This document shows positions 1 through 9,701 of a stretch of DNA of 51,859 nt, one piece after another (within the stretch, counting starts at the first letter, position 1; each line of letters begins with the position of its first letter). Source of the stretch: Bordetella parapertussis (GTDB lineage: Bacteria > Pseudomonadota > Gammaproteobacteria > Burkholderiales > Burkholderiaceae_C); contig CAMCTC010000024.1 in assembly GCA_945878355.1 (NCBI GenBank), forward strand, positions 1-51,859, in the 5' to 3' direction. The notes under the pieces were generated by a model. It made no database searches and was not told the DNA's origin. It saw nothing but the letters and a program-made list of their open reading frames with translations. Position numbers and translations under genes: made by a program.

Positions 1-931
1 CGACGAGCAGCGCAAGGCGGTCGCGCCTATCGTCGCGCCGGCCAATCTGGCGGCCATGGAGGCGACGATCCGCGAACGCACAGCCCAGGTGCTCGACAGC
101 CTGCCGCGCGACGAGCCTTTCGACTGGGTCGAGCGGGTGTCGATCGAGCTGACGACGCAGATGCTGGCGACCTTGTTCGACTTTCCATTCGAAGACCGCC
201 ACCTGCTGACCTGGTGGTCGGACGTGGCCACTTCGGTGCCAGGCACCGACCACCGGATCGAGTCACCCGAAGCCAGGATGGCCGAACTGGGCAAATGCCT
301 GGCCTACTTCACCCGACTGTGGAACGAGCGCGTCAATGCGCCGCCCCGAGGCGATCTGATCTCGATGCTGGCGCACTCACCGGCCACCCGCCACATGTCG
401 CCACGCGAATACCTGGGCAATCTGTTGCTGCTGATCGTCGGTGGCAACGACACCACGCGCAACTCGATGTCCGGCGGCGTGCTGGCCATGCACCAACACC
501 CGGCCGAGTGGGCCAAGCTGCGCGCCAACCCGGCGCTGGTCGACAGCCTGGTGCCCGAAATCATCCGCTGGCAGACCCCGCTGGCCTACATGCGCCGCAC
601 CGCGCTGGCCGACACCGAGCTCGGCGGCAAGGCCATCAAGAAGGGCGACAAACTGGCGATGTGGTATCTCTCGGGCAACCGCGACGAAACCGCGATCGAG
701 CAAGCCGGGCAATTCATCATCGACCGCGCCAGACCTCGCCAACACCTGTCCTTCGGCTTCGGCATCCACCGCTGCGTCGGCAACCGATTGGCCGAGATGC
801 AGCTCAAGATCCTGTGGCAGGAGATCGGCACCCGCTTCGAGGCGATCGAGGTCGTGGGCGAGCCGGTGCGCGTGAAGTCAAACTTCGTCCACGGCTTCAG
901 CCGCCTGCCGGTTCAGGTGGTTCAGCGGTAG
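1..931 (+). CDS. Cytochrome P450, CYP153-like (5' end outside window)
   Basis: Haem-thiolate monooxygenase; the reading frame is already open at base 2, so the N-terminus lies upstream of the window. Visible landmarks in order: an early segment reading DEQRKAV, the I-helix oxygen-activation motif GGNDTT near base 440, the K-helix ExxR (EIIR, base 557), and the haem loop [15 protein letters not shown] with the Cys ligand at about base 773. The wording of the haem loop and of the stretch [16 protein letters not shown] resembles CYP153 alkane/terminal hydroxylases, a soluble bacterial class that needs ferredoxin and ferredoxin reductase, neither of which is in view. The acyl-CoA ligase and enoyl-CoA hydratase downstream would fit oxidation of the resulting alcohol or acid (inference). 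Substrate not assignable here. The stop overlaps the end of the convergent DUF3297 gene by 10 bp. Confidence 0.93.
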   Translation, partial: DEQRKAVAPIVAPANLAAMEATIRERTAQVLDSLPRDEPFDWVERVSIELTTQMLATLFDFPFEDRHLLTWWSDVATSVPGTDHRIESPEARMAELGKCLAYFTRLWNERVNAPPRGDLISMLAHSPATRHMSPREYLGNLLLLIVGGNDTTRNSMSGGVLAMHQHPAEWAKLRANPALVDSLVPEIIRWQTPLAYMRRTALADTELGGKAIKKGDKLAMWYLSGNRDETAIEQAGQFIIDRARPRQHLSFGFGIHRCVGNRLAEMQLKILWQEIGTRFEAIEVVGEPVRVKSNFVHGFSRLPVQVVQR

Positions 932-1170
932 AACGCCTCGACCCGACCTTTGAGCTTGATCATCAGCGATTGGCCTTTGCGGTCGACCGCCTTGCCTGCA
1001 GGGACCTTGATCCAGCCCTCGCTGATGCAGTACTCCGCGACGTCGAAGCGCTCCTTGTCGTTGAAGCGTATCGCGATGTCGCGCTCGAACGCAGCAGCGA
1101 CATGGTGTGGGCTGCGCGGGTCGGTGGACAACCGGTCGGGCAGCAGGGGGTTGGCTTCGGTCATGGGCAC
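922..1170 (-). CDS. DUF3297 family small protein
   Basis: An 82-residue protein with the family core [16 protein letters not shown], then [15 protein letters not shown] and a C-terminal GRVEAFYR. This fits the DUF3297 family, whose members are about 80-90 residues and of unknown biochemical function. No signal peptide or membrane segment. It is transcribed towards the P450 and the two genes overlap by 10 bp at their 3' ends. The start at 1170 gives the usual family N-terminus ([17 protein letters not shown]); a downstream alternative would remove conserved residues. Function unknown. Confidence 0.88.
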   Translation of the reverse strand: MPMTEANPLLPDRLSTDPRSPHHVAAAFERDIAIRFNDKERFDVAEYCISEGWIKVPAGKAVDRKGQSLMIKLKGRVEAFYR

Positions 1171-1349
1171 ATCGTCTTTCTTGATCGCGGGTTCGACCCT
1201 TGATCATCGGGGAATTGCACGCGGGCGATCCGGGCGGCGAGCCCGCATTCTGCTTGGGCGCATCTGCGCTCGGCGCCAAGCCGATGCGCGTAAGGTCAAA
1301 CCAGGCTTGGCTGGCGCATTGCGAGAATGCGCTACGGCCTCACTTCGCG

Positions 1350-1375
1350 GCCCTTCTTCGCAGCCCTTCTTCGCA
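1350..1375. repeat. Tandem 13-bp duplication
   Basis: The unit gcccttcttcgca occurs twice back to back in the leader of the acyl-CoA ligase gene, about 20 bp before its ATG. It is probably a simple slippage duplication with no assigned role. The remainder of 1171-1395 shows nothing else recognisable. Confidence 0.8.
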
Positions 1376-1395
1376 GCACTGACGACGGCGGACCG

Positions 1396-2946
1396 ATGAC
1401 CGACAACATGCTTGGACTCACGTTGGAGCGCGCAGCGATGGCCCATGCTGAGCGGCTGGCGCTGCGCGGCGACGACCTGGACCTGAGCTACCGCGAACTG
1501 CTGAGCCGCGCGCGCGCCTTGGCAGCCAGGTTCAGCGAAGCAGGCGTCACCGAGGACGATGCGGTGATGGTCAAGGTGTCCAACCATCCGCTGGATTTCG
1601 TCGCCTTCCTGGCCTGCTGGATGGCCGGGGGTGTCGCGGTGCCAGTCCACCGAAGCTCGCCGCCCGGCGTCGTCGACGGCATCCAGGCCAAGGCGCATTG
1701 CCGCTACAGCGTCGACCTGTTGGCCGATCAAGGGTCGGGGGCCGAGCTCAGCGCGCTCCAGGCCCCCGCAGCCAGCGCCGATCGCAGCGAGATGCTGCGC
1801 GGCGCAGCCTTGGTGATCTTCACGTCTGGCTCGACCGGGCTGCCCAAAGGCGTGGTGCTGACGCACCAAGCCTTCGCGGGCAAGCTGGCGCAAAACCAGA
1901 AGCTGCTGGGCCTGACGCCCGACGACGTGACGCTGCTGGTGCTCAACAACAGCTTCAGCTTCGGCATCTGGATGGCCTTGCTGGCCTTGAACCACGGCGG
2001 CACCGTGGTGACCCGCGCGAAGTTCAGCCCGCATCAGTTCGTCGACACCTTGATCGCCGAGCGCGTCACCCTTGCCGGCGTCGTGCCGACGATGATCCGC
2101 GCGACCTTCGGATCGCTCACGTCTGGCGAGGTCGCGCTGGCCCAGCAAAGGCTGCGCGCCGAAGGCCGAGTCCGCGACATGGTGATCGGCGGCGAGCCGC
2201 TGGGCCTGGACTTGTCGGTCAAGCTGCGCTCGTTCATCGCGCCAGCCTCGCTCTACGACGTCTACGGGCTGACCGAGACCTCGACCAGCGACTTCGTGTT
2301 GACGCCGCAGGCCTACCCAGCGCATCCCGCGACGATCGGGCTGCCGGCGCCCGGCGTGCGCTACCGGATCACGAGCGACAGCGCTGCCGAATGCTCTGTG
2401 GAATGCGCTGTCGATGTGGCCGGAGAACTGCAGCTGCAGACCGCTTACATCATGGCGGGCTACCTGGGCGATGCGGAGATCACGCGCGCGGCCTTCGTCG
2501 ATGGGTGGTTCCGCACCGGCGACCTGGCCAGTCGCAATGCTGAGGGCTTCGTGACGATCGTCGGACGGTTGAAAGAGCTGATTGTTCGCGGCGGCAACAA
2601 GATCACGCCGCTGGAGGTCGAGCGCGCTCTGTGCGCCTGCACTGGGGTCGCTGCAGCGATGGCGGTGGGCATGCCTGACCCAGTGCTCGGCCAGCGCATC
2701 CATGCGCTGTTGATCCCCAAAGCCGGCCAAGCCTTGGCGGCCGACGCGATACGGGCAGGCCTGGCCAGCTCGCTGGAGAAGTTCAAACACCCCGATGCCT
2801 GCTATGTCGGCACCGAGATGCCGACCGGGCGCACTGGAAAACTCGACCGGGGTCAGTTGCAAGCCATGCTGCAATCAGGCGCCATGTCGCCGCTCGCCGG
2901 ATGGACAAAGCCCCCACCGGCACACCTAGACTCGGAACCCACATGA
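1396..2946 (+). CDS. AMP-forming acyl-CoA synthetase (class I adenylate-forming)
   Basis: A 516-residue cytosolic ligase that activates a carboxylic acid with ATP and CoA through an acyl-adenylate. Visible motifs: the P-loop FTSGSTGLPKGVVLTH near residue 140, the A5 motif YGLTETSTSD, the A7-A8 region GWFRTGDLA and GRLKELIVRGGNKI, and the C-terminal PTGRTGKLDR holding the catalytic Lys. Length is normal for the family. The frame is open further upstream, but the ATG at 1396 starts a typical N-terminus (MTDNMLGLTLERAAMAHAER). It overlaps the enoyl-CoA hydratase gene by 4 bp (ATGA), so the two are translationally coupled and likely act in one acid degradation route. The acid substrate cannot be told from sequence. 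Confidence 0.93.
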   Translation: MTDNMLGLTLERAAMAHAERLALRGDDLDLSYRELLSRARALAARFSEAGVTEDDAVMVKVSNHPLDFVAFLACWMAGGVAVPVHRSSPPGVVDGIQAKAHCRYSVDLLADQGSGAELSALQAPAASADRSEMLRGAALVIFTSGSTGLPKGVVLTHQAFAGKLAQNQKLLGLTPDDVTLLVLNNSFSFGIWMALLALNHGGTVVTRAKFSPHQFVDTLIAERVTLAGVVPTMIRATFGSLTSGEVALAQQRLRAEGRVRDMVIGGEPLGLDLSVKLRSFIAPASLYDVYGLTETSTSDFVLTPQAYPAHPATIGLPAPGVRYRITSDSAAECSVECAVDVAGELQLQTAYIMAGYLGDAEITRAAFVDGWFRTGDLASRNAEGFVTIVGRLKELIVRGGNKITPLEVERALCACTGVAAAMAVGMPDPVLGQRIHALLIPKAGQALAADAIRAGLASSLEKFKHPDACYVGTEMPTGRTGKLDRGQLQAMLQSGAMSPLAGWTKPPPAHLDSEPT

Positions 2947-3767
2947 CGAACTTTCAATCGATCCGCTACGAGCTTGCCGACCATGTCGCGCAGCTCACGC
3001 TCAATCGCCCGGCACGGCTCAATGCGTTGGACAAGGCCGCGCTGCTGGAAATCAACCAGGCGATGGACCTGGCCGAAGCCGACGCCGAAGTCCGTGTCAT
3101 CGTCGTCAGCGGCGCTGGCCGGGCTTTTTCATCGGGTTTCGACCTGAAAGCGCAGATGGAACAACGCCCCGAGGGCTCGCAGGTCTGGCGCGAAATCCTC
3201 GACCTCGACTTCGACACGACGATGCGCTTCTGGAACAGCGCCAAGCCGACGATCGCCGCGGTCCAGGGTGCTTGCCTGGCCGGCGCTTTCGAACTCGCGA
3301 TGGCCTGCGACATCACGATCGCTTCCGAGGACGCAGTCTTCGGCGAGCCTGAGCTCAAGTTCGGCGCCGGCATCGTGACGATGCTGCTGCCCTGGATGAC
3401 AAGCCCCAAACACGCCAAGCGGATCATCCTGTCGGCCGACGACCGGATCGCAGCGACCGAGGCCTTGGCGATGGGCTTGGTCAGCCGCGTCGTTGCGTCA
3501 GGCACCCAACTCGACGAGGCGCTGCGAACCGCACGCGGCATCGCGCTGATGGACCCCGACCTGGTCGCGCAGACCAAGAAGGCGCTGAACCGGACCTACG
3601 ACATCCAGGGCATGCGCACCGCGCTGCAGGCCGCGCTCGACATCGACCACACGATCGAGTCGCACGGCTCACCCGACAAGCGCGCGTTCATGGACGTCGC
3701 CAGAGAGCGCGGCATGCGCGAAGCCATCGCCTGGCGCGACGCGCGCTTCGCCAAGGCGCAGGCCTAG
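2943..3767 (+). CDS. Enoyl-CoA hydratase/isomerase family protein
   Basis: A 274-residue crotonase-fold protein. The oxyanion-hole segments are visible as [12 protein letters not shown] and [15 protein letters not shown], followed by [12 protein letters not shown]; these place it among enoyl-CoA hydratases/isomerases. It starts at the ATG inside the ATGA overlap with the ligase stop; the upstream in-frame extension would run into that gene and is not needed. Likely hydrates the 2-enoyl-CoA made after activation by the upstream ligase (inference). The first catalytic Glu position reads AFELAM rather than the usual G-A/G-G-G pattern, so exact specificity is open. Confidence 0.9.
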   Translation: MTNFQSIRYELADHVAQLTLNRPARLNALDKAALLEINQAMDLAEADAEVRVIVVSGAGRAFSSGFDLKAQMEQRPEGSQVWREILDLDFDTTMRFWNSAKPTIAAVQGACLAGAFELAMACDITIASEDAVFGEPELKFGAGIVTMLLPWMTSPKHAKRIILSADDRIAATEALAMGLVSRVVASGTQLDEALRTARGIALMDPDLVAQTKKALNRTYDIQGMRTALQAALDIDHTIESHGSPDKRAFMDVARERGMREAIAWRDARFAKAQA

Positions 3768-3771
3768 CGCG

Positions 3772-4977
3772 GTGCGCCGCCACCCGGTGCTGTGGGTCGT
3801 GCTGGCACAGTTGTGCGGCACTTCGCTGTGGTTCAGTGCGAACAGCGCGGCCGACGACCTCAGCCGGCTGTGGGGGCTGTCGACCGGCGACATAGGCTGG
3901 CTGACCAATGCGGTCCAGGCCGGGTTCATCGCCGGCACGCTGGGCTTTGCGCTGACGGGGCTGGCAGACCGCTTCCCGGCGAGCCGGATCTTCACGCTCT
4001 GCAGCCTGCTGGGCGCGCTGTTCAATGCCGGCTTCGCGCTGTTCAGCGAAGGCCTGGCCAGCGCGATGGGCTTGCGATTTGCGGTCGGCATCGCGCTGGC
4101 CGGCATCTACCCGCTGGGCATGAAACTCATCGTGAGCTGGGACCCGGCCCGCGCTGGCCAGAGCCTGGGGCTGCTGGTCGGGATGCTGACGCTGGGCACC
4201 GCGTTGCCGCACGGCATCCGCATGCTCGGCGGCGGCGTCTCGTGGCAGGCCGTGATCCTGGCGTCGTCCGGGCTGGCCTTGGTCGCCGCGGTCGTGATCG
4301 GTCTGCTCGGCGATGGGCCTCACCTCAAGCTCAAGGGCCGGGCATCGAACGTCAAGAGGACCTCTGTGCTGAGCGCGTTCAGCCTGCCCGATTTCCGCGC
4401 ATCGGCCTTCGCCTACTTCGGGCACATGTGGGAGTTGTACGCTTTCTGGACGCTGGTGCCGCTGCTGCTGTTGCCGGTGCTGGGTCGGGACGGCGCACCC
4501 GACCCGGCGACCTTGTCAGGCTGGGCTTTCGCGGTCATCGCGATGGGCACACTGGGTTGCATCGCAGGCGGCGTGATCAGCCAAAAAATCGGCAGCGCAA
4601 GAGTGGCCTGGATCGCGCTGTGGACCTCGGGCGCGGTCTGTCTGGCCTACCCGCTGCTGGGCTCGCTGCCGACCGGCGTCGTCCTCGCGGTACTGCTGGT
4701 CTGGGGCTTCGCGGTGGTCGCTGACTCGCCACAGTTCTCGGCGCTGTCGGTCAAGGCCTGCCCGCCCGAACTGGTCGGCAGTGCGCTCACGATCCAGAAC
4801 AGCGCAGGTTTCCTGCTGACGACTTTTTCCATCCTGCTGTCGACCTCGGTCTACCCGGCCATCGGCAGCCGGGTCGCCTGGCTCTTGCTGCCCGGCCCGA
4901 TCATCGGTCTGTGGTGCTTGCGCCGCTTGGTGCGCGATGAAGCCCCAGCGGCAAGCCGAGTGACGCGACTCGCGTGA
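3772..4977 (+). CDS. MFS transporter
   Basis: A 401-residue polytopic inner-membrane protein with about twelve hydrophobic segments and the loop 2-3 MFS signature region [10 protein letters not shown]. The N-terminus [14 protein letters not shown] followed by [14 protein letters not shown] resembles the NarK-like/CynX-like MFS branch. It starts with GTG only 4 bp after the enoyl-CoA hydratase stop, so it is almost surely in the same operon and may carry the substrate or product of the ligase/hydratase pair (inference). No specific solute can be named. Confidence 0.88.
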   Translation: MRRHPVLWVVLAQLCGTSLWFSANSAADDLSRLWGLSTGDIGWLTNAVQAGFIAGTLGFALTGLADRFPASRIFTLCSLLGALFNAGFALFSEGLASAMGLRFAVGIALAGIYPLGMKLIVSWDPARAGQSLGLLVGMLTLGTALPHGIRMLGGGVSWQAVILASSGLALVAAVVIGLLGDGPHLKLKGRASNVKRTSVLSAFSLPDFRASAFAYFGHMWELYAFWTLVPLLLLPVLGRDGAPDPATLSGWAFAVIAMGTLGCIAGGVISQKIGSARVAWIALWTSGAVCLAYPLLGSLPTGVVLAVLLVWGFAVVADSPQFSALSVKACPPELVGSALTIQNSAGFLLTTFSILLSTSVYPAIGSRVAWLLLPGPIIGLWCLRRLVRDEAPAASRVTRLA

Positions 4978-5039
4978 CAATCGCTGCGAACCGCTCTTCA
5001 AGCCAGAATTCCCATACCGACCACCCCTGAAGGAAAACC

Positions 5040-6035
5040 ATGTTCCGCGCCATCTACCTTGAACAAAATCCCGACAAGAGCACCGCCGCATCCTTGAAAG
5101 TGCTCGACGACAGTGCGCTGCCGACTTTCGAAGCCAAGGGCGTGACGGTCGACGTCGAGTTCTCGACGATCAACTACAAGGACGGGCTGGCGATCAGCGG
5201 CAAGTCACCCGTGGTGCGCAAATGGCCGATGGTGCCCGGCATCGACTTCGTCGGCACCGTCAAGGCCAGCGACGACGCGAACTGGCAGCCTGGCGACAAA
5301 GTCATCCTCAACGGCTGGGGTGTGGGTGAGTCACACTGGGGCGGCTTGGCGCAAAAGGCCAGGGTCAACGGCGACTGGCTGGTGCGCTTGCCGGAAGCGC
5401 TTAGCGCGTTCGACGCGATGGCGATCGGCACCGCAGGCTACACCGCGATGCTGTGCGTGCTGGCGCTCGAGCAGCGTGGCGTGCAGCCCGGTGACGGCGA
5501 GGTTCTCGTGACCGGCGCGAGCGGCGGCGTGGGTTCGTTTGCCGTCTCGCTGCTCTCGAGCCTGGGCTACCGCGTCGTCGCATCGACCGGCAAGGCCGGC
5601 GAGTCGGCCTACCTCCAAGCGCTGGGTGCTGCCGAGGTCATCGACCGCAACACCTTGTCCGCCGCTGGCAAGCCGCTGCAAAAAGAGCGCTGGGCAGGCG
5701 TGGTCGACTCGGTGGGCTCGCACACCTTGGCCAATGCCTGCGCCGCGACACGCTACGGCGGGACAGTGGTGGCCTGCGGACTGGCCCAGGGCATGGACTT
5801 GCCGTTGACGGTCGCGCCGTTCATCTTGCGCGGCGTCGCGCTGATCGGCGTCGACAGCGTGATGGCGCCAACAGCCTCGCGCGTCCAGGCCTGGGCGCGG
5901 CTGGCCAAGAACCTCGATCGGCGCTCGATTGCCGACATCGCCAAGCGCATCGGCCTGGCCGAAGCGATCGAGGCAGCGCCGAAGATTCTGTCGGGTTCGG
6001 TCCGAGGCCGGCTGGTCGTCGACGTCAACGCCTGA
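5040..6035 (+). CDS. acuI: AcuI/YhdH-type NADPH-dependent (acrylyl-CoA) reductase
   Basis: A 331-residue medium-chain dehydrogenase/reductase without the zinc ligands of alcohol dehydrogenases. Features: FSTINYKDGLAISGK and VPGIDFVGTV in the N-terminal half, the nucleotide-binding VTGASGGVGSFAVSLL near residue 155, and the C-terminal GSVRGRLVVDVN. Length and wording fit the YhdH/AcuI family, which reduces acryloyl-CoA to propionyl-CoA. The ATG at 5040 has a clear ribosome site (gaagg) 7-8 bases upstream. It follows the MFS gene after 62 bp in the same direction. Other enoyl-type substrates are possible. Confidence 0.88.
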   Translation: MFRAIYLEQNPDKSTAASLKVLDDSALPTFEAKGVTVDVEFSTINYKDGLAISGKSPVVRKWPMVPGIDFVGTVKASDDANWQPGDKVILNGWGVGESHWGGLAQKARVNGDWLVRLPEALSAFDAMAIGTAGYTAMLCVLALEQRGVQPGDGEVLVTGASGGVGSFAVSLLSSLGYRVVASTGKAGESAYLQALGAAEVIDRNTLSAAGKPLQKERWAGVVDSVGSHTLANACAATRYGGTVVACGLAQGMDLPLTVAPFILRGVALIGVDSVMAPTASRVQAWARLAKNLDRRSIADIAKRIGLAEAIEAAPKILSGSVRGRLVVDVNA

Positions 6036-6162
6036 GCGGTGGCGTCCGTGAGGGCGCAGGTACGGGCAGCCCCGGATACCGCAGGTGGCGCAGAACCTGT
6101 ACTGTTGCTGATGGTCGGCGGAGCCTCCGCCACCTTCACCAACACCATGCAGGAGATGCGAC

Positions 6163-6777
6163 ATGCTGTTCTATGACTCCGTTGGGCCCAACCCGCGCTT
6201 CGTGCGCATCTTTGCCGCCGAGCGCGGCGTCGAGCTGCCCAGCACCAAGATAGACCTGCGCGGCGGCGAGAACCGCCAGTCCGCGTACATGACCAAGAAT
6301 CCGATGGGTCAGACGCCGGCGCTCGAACTTGCCGACGGTTCCGTGCTCACCGAGATCACCGCGATCTGCGAGTACCTCGACGAGATTGCACCGAGTGGCC
6401 GCTCGCTGATCGGCGCCAACGCCCAAGAGCGCGCCGAGACCCGGATGTGGACGCGGCGCATCGACCTCAACATCATCGAGCCCATGTTGTCCGGCTTTCG
6501 CTACGCCGAAGGCCTGAAGATGTTCTCGTCGCGGGTTCACTGCATCCCGCAAGCGGCCGACGACTTCAAGGCCATCGCCCAGGAAAGGTTGGCCTGGCTC
6601 GACGGCCAGATCGCCGGCCGCGAGTTCATCTGCGGCAACCGCCTGACCATGGCCGACATCCTGTTCTACGCGATGGTCGAGTTCGGTACCACGGTCGGTC
6701 AGCCGCTGAACCCTGCGCTGACCCATGTCGCAGCGCTGCTCGCGAAGATGAAAGCCAGGCCGAGCTCGCAGGCCTGA
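6163..6777 (+). CDS. Glutathione S-transferase family protein
   Basis: A 204-residue cytosolic protein with an N-terminal thioredoxin-like domain (MLFYDSVGPNPRFVRIF, then NPMGQTPALEL and the glutathione-contact segment around VLTEITAICEYLDE) and an all-helical C-terminal domain ending with NRLTMADILFYAMVEF. The pattern NR-T-ADI is the conserved N-capping motif of GST C-domains. Start ATG with gagatg-like spacing (ggagatgcgac) upstream. Stands alone between the AcuI-like gene and the ABC importer; substrate unknown. Confidence 0.9.
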   Translation: MLFYDSVGPNPRFVRIFAAERGVELPSTKIDLRGGENRQSAYMTKNPMGQTPALELADGSVLTEITAICEYLDEIAPSGRSLIGANAQERAETRMWTRRIDLNIIEPMLSGFRYAEGLKMFSSRVHCIPQAADDFKAIAQERLAWLDGQIAGREFICGNRLTMADILFYAMVEFGTTVGQPLNPALTHVAALLAKMKARPSSQA

Positions 6778-6847
6778 GCTTGCCGCACGGCGCAGGTCCT
6801 AGCAGCCCTCGGGCGCAGGCGCTTGTCCACTTGGTTACAGTGCGCCA

Positions 6848-6925
6848 TTGAGCGCCCCGAGGCCGGCCTCATCCGGCCGCCCCCCCACGGAGTCAAGCAA
6901 AGTGGCAAAACCACGCTGCTTGAGA
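6848..6925 (+). repeat. Palindromic intergenic repeat family 1, copy A
   Basis: Begins TTGAGCGCCCCGAGGCCGGC and ends with a hairpin pairing CAAGCA...GTGG with CCAC...TGCTTG around a CAAAA loop. The same layout occurs at 19002-19074, and inverted at 29621-29697 and 51173-51248. This copy sits between the GST gene and the ABC-importer binding protein. It is the most diverged in loop sequence but keeps the pairing, suggesting that structure is conserved. Confidence 0.8.
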
Positions 6926-6946
6926 CTACCGTCAACCGAGAACCCG

Positions 6947-7978
6947 ATGACCTTACAACGCCGCACCTTCATCACCGCCGCCTCGCTGCTGGCCAGCGCA
7001 GTGCAGGCTCAGACGCCGGACAAGCTGGAAAAACCCCAGCTCACGCTGGCGGTGGGCGGCAAGAACCTGTTATACTACCTGCCGGTGACGATCGCCGAGC
7101 AGCTGGGCTACTTCAAGGCCGAGGGGCTGGACTTGAAGATCGTCGACTTCGCCGGCGGCAGCCAGGCGCTGCGCGCACTGGTGGGCGGCAGTGCCGATGT
7201 GGTCAGCGGCGCTTTCGAGCACACGATCAACATGCAGATCAAAGGCCAGCGGCTGCGCGCGGTCGTGCTGATGGGTCGAGCGCCGCAAATTGTGCTGGGC
7301 ATCAACCCCCGAACCCTGCCCAACTTCAAGACCCTGGCCGACCTGAAGGGCAAGAAGATCGGCGTCACGGCACCGGGCAGCAGCACCAATGTGATGGCCA
7401 ACTTCGCGCTGGCCAAAGTCGGTTTGAAGCCCAGCGACGTCAGCATCATCGGCGTGGGCACGGGCAACGGCGCGGTCGCGGCGATGCGGTCGGGCCAGAT
7501 CGACGCGCTGTCCAACCTCGACCCGGTGATCTCGCTGCTCACGCGCAGCAACGACCTGAAGATCGTCAGCGACACCCGCATCGTCGCCGAAGCCGAAAAG
7601 GTCTTCGGCGGCCCGATGCCCGCGGCCTGCCTGTATCTGACGCAGTCCTTCATCGACAAGCACCCACACACCGTGCAGGCCCTGGCCACCGCGATCGTCC
7701 GCGCCAACCAGTGGATCCAGAAAGCCGGCCCCGGCGACATCATCAAGACCGTCCCCGAGACCTATCTGCTGGGTGACCGCGCGGTCTACATCGACGCCTT
7801 CCTGGCTGCCAAGGGCGCGCTGTCGCCCGACGGGCTGTTCCCGGCAGCCGGTGCCGATACCGCGCGCCGCGCGCTGGCCAGCATTGACCCCGAGATCGGC
7901 AAGGCGACGATAGACCTGAAAGCGGTCTACACCGACGACTTCGTCCGGGCTGCGCTGCTGAAATACCCGATCAAGTGA
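6947..7978 (+). CDS. ABC transporter substrate-binding protein (SsuA/TauA/NMT1-like)
   Basis: A 343-residue periplasmic solute-binding protein. The ATG at 6947 opens a signal peptide with a twin-arginine-like start (LQRRTFITAASLLASAVQAQ) and a plausible cleavage after VQA. The mature part shows EQLGYFKAEGLDLKIVDFAGG, LKGKKIGVTAPGSSTN and SGQIDALSNLDP, the pattern of the SsuA/TauA/ThiY type II binding proteins for sulfonates, nitrate, pyrimidine precursors and related compounds. Longer in-frame readings start inside the upstream repeat and are rejected. Its stop overlaps the GTG start of the ATPase gene by 4 bp, so the three importer genes form one operon. Ligand not predictable. Confidence 0.9.
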   Translation: MTLQRRTFITAASLLASAVQAQTPDKLEKPQLTLAVGGKNLLYYLPVTIAEQLGYFKAEGLDLKIVDFAGGSQALRALVGGSADVVSGAFEHTINMQIKGQRLRAVVLMGRAPQIVLGINPRTLPNFKTLADLKGKKIGVTAPGSSTNVMANFALAKVGLKPSDVSIIGVGTGNGAVAAMRSGQIDALSNLDPVISLLTRSNDLKIVSDTRIVAEAEKVFGGPMPAACLYLTQSFIDKHPHTVQALATAIVRANQWIQKAGPGDIIKTVPETYLLGDRAVYIDAFLAAKGALSPDGLFPAAGADTARRALASIDPEIGKATIDLKAVYTDDFVRAALLKYPIK

Positions 7979-8787
7979 TCGCGCTGTCGCTGCAGGATGT
8001 CTCCTGCACCTTCGTCTCGCGCGACAAGCCAGACCAGCGCTACACCGCGGTGGCGGAGGTCTCGCTGGCGGTCGGCGCGGGCGAATTCGTCTCGGTGGTC
8101 GGCCCGACCGGCTGCGGCAAGAGCACGCTGCTCAACCTGGCCGCCGGCCTGCTGGCGCCGAGCACGGGGACGGTGGGCGTGTACGGACAGCCGCTGCAAG
8201 GCCTGAACGTGCGCGCCGGCTACATGTTCCAGACCGAGAGCCTGATGCCCTGGCGCACCGCGCTGGGCAATGTGATGGCGGGGCTGGAATTCCGAGGCAC
8301 GCCGCCAGACCAAGCCCGCGCTCAGGCCGAAGACTGGTTGCGCCGGGTCGGCCTGGGGGCTTTCGGCGACCGCTACCCGCACCAGATGAGCGGGGGCATG
8401 CGCAAGCGCGCCAGCATGGCCCAGACCCTGGTGCTGGACCCCGACATCTTGCTGATGGACGAGCCGTTCTCGGCGCTGGACATCCAGACCCGGCAGCTGA
8501 TGGAAAACGAGTTGCTCGCGCTGTGGCAGGCCAAGCGCAAAGCGGTGCTGTTCATCACCCATGACCTGGACGAGGCGATCGCGCTGAGCGACCGCGTCGT
8601 CGTGCTGAGCGCCGGCCCGGCCTCGCACCCGATCGGAGAATTCAAGGTCGACCTGGAACGGCCGCGCGATGTGGCCGAGGTGCGCACGACACCGCGCTTC
8701 ATCGAACTGCACCGGGCGATCTGGGCGGTGCTGCGCGACGAGGTGCTCAAGGGCTACCAGCAGCAACTCCACGCCAAGGTCGCCTGA
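7975..8787 (+). CDS. ABC transporter ATP-binding protein (SsuB/TauB-like)
   Basis: A 270-residue cytoplasmic ATPase. Motifs in order: Walker A GPTGCGKST near residue 44, Q-loop YMFQTESLMPW, signature MSGGMRKRASMAQTL, Walker B ILLMDEPFSALD and the switch His in FITHDLDEA. The signature with Met and Arg is common in the nitrate/sulfonate/taurine subfamily. GTG start inside a GTGA overlap with the binding-protein stop indicates translational coupling. Energises the permease encoded 4 bp downstream. Confidence 0.93.
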   Translation: MIALSLQDVSCTFVSRDKPDQRYTAVAEVSLAVGAGEFVSVVGPTGCGKSTLLNLAAGLLAPSTGTVGVYGQPLQGLNVRAGYMFQTESLMPWRTALGNVMAGLEFRGTPPDQARAQAEDWLRRVGLGAFGDRYPHQMSGGMRKRASMAQTLVLDPDILLMDEPFSALDIQTRQLMENELLALWQAKRKAVLFITHDLDEAIALSDRVVVLSAGPASHPIGEFKVDLERPRDVAEVRTTPRFIELHRAIWAVLRDEVLKGYQQQLHAKVA

Positions 8788-8791
8788 ACCC

Positions 8792-9619
8792 ATGTGGAAG
8801 ACTTTGCAACCCAAACCGAGCAATCTGCGGGTCTGGCAGGTCGCGCTGCTGCTGGCGGTCTTTGCGGTCTGGCATTTGCTGACCAGCCCTGGCCTGCTGC
8901 CGCCGATGGTGTTCGAGAACGATCAGCAGGCGGCGTTCTTCTTCGGTGAGCCGCTCAAAGTACTGAGTCGGATCTGGCACTGGTTCATCGCCGACGCCGA
9001 CATCTACGGCCACCTCGGCGTCACGCTGATCGAGACCTTGCTGGCCTTTGGCATCGGTGCGCTCAGCGGTCTGGGCGGCGGGTTGTGGCTGGCGCTGCAA
9101 CCGATGGCCAGCGCGCTGCTCGAGCCCTACATCAAGGCGATGAACGCGATGCCGCGCATCATCCTGGCGCCGATCTTCGCGGTCTGGTTTGGTCTGGGCA
9201 TCGCCAGCAAGGTGGCGTTGGGCGTCACGCTGGTGTTCTTCATCGTCTTCTTCAACGTCTACCAAGGCGTCAAAGAGGTCAGCCCGGTGATCCTGGCCAA
9301 CGCCAGGATGCTAGGGGCGTCGCCGCGCCAACTGCTGCGCCATGTCTACCTGCCGAGCGCGACGAGTTGGGTGTTCTCCAGCCTGCACACCAGCGTCGGC
9401 CTGGCTTTCGTCGGCGCAGTGGTCGGCGAATACCTGGGATCGGCCAGTGGCGTGGGCTACCTGATCCATCAGGCTGAGGGCGTTTTCGACATCAACACCG
9501 TGATGGCTGGCATTCTGGTGTTGACCGGTTTCGCGCTCGCGCTCGACGGCGCCGTGGGCTGGATCGAAGCCAGGCTGATGGTCTGGCGGCCATCGGGCGG
9601 CGAAACCGAGAAGCTCTGA
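8792..9619 (+). CDS. ABC transporter permease (SsuC/TauC-like)
   Basis: A 275-residue inner-membrane permease with about six hydrophobic segments and the EAA loop read as ILANARMLGASPRQLLRHVY. It begins at the ATG 4 bp after the ATPase stop; the longer in-frame opening inside the ATPase gene is not credible. Completes a three-component importer with the two preceding genes. An NMT1-type binding protein with this permease class points to small anions or heterocycles, without further resolution. Confidence 0.92.
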   Translation: MWKTLQPKPSNLRVWQVALLLAVFAVWHLLTSPGLLPPMVFENDQQAAFFFGEPLKVLSRIWHWFIADADIYGHLGVTLIETLLAFGIGALSGLGGGLWLALQPMASALLEPYIKAMNAMPRIILAPIFAVWFGLGIASKVALGVTLVFFIVFFNVYQGVKEVSPVILANARMLGASPRQLLRHVYLPSATSWVFSSLHTSVGLAFVGAVVGEYLGSASGVGYLIHQAEGVFDINTVMAGILVLTGFALALDGAVGWIEARLMVWRPSGGETEKL

Positions 9620-9701
9620 GAGCTCCCCGCTCCGATCTTGGCCCAAGCAGGCTGAGCTGGTAGCGGGACGCCACTCGCACCCATGTCATTACATTGCATC
9701 C

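Noticed and set aside
1204..2874. A 556-codon open frame antisense to the acyl-CoA ligase gene
   Set aside because: High-GC third positions keep antisense frames open; the product is Gln/Arg/Ala/His-rich low-complexity text with no family motif.
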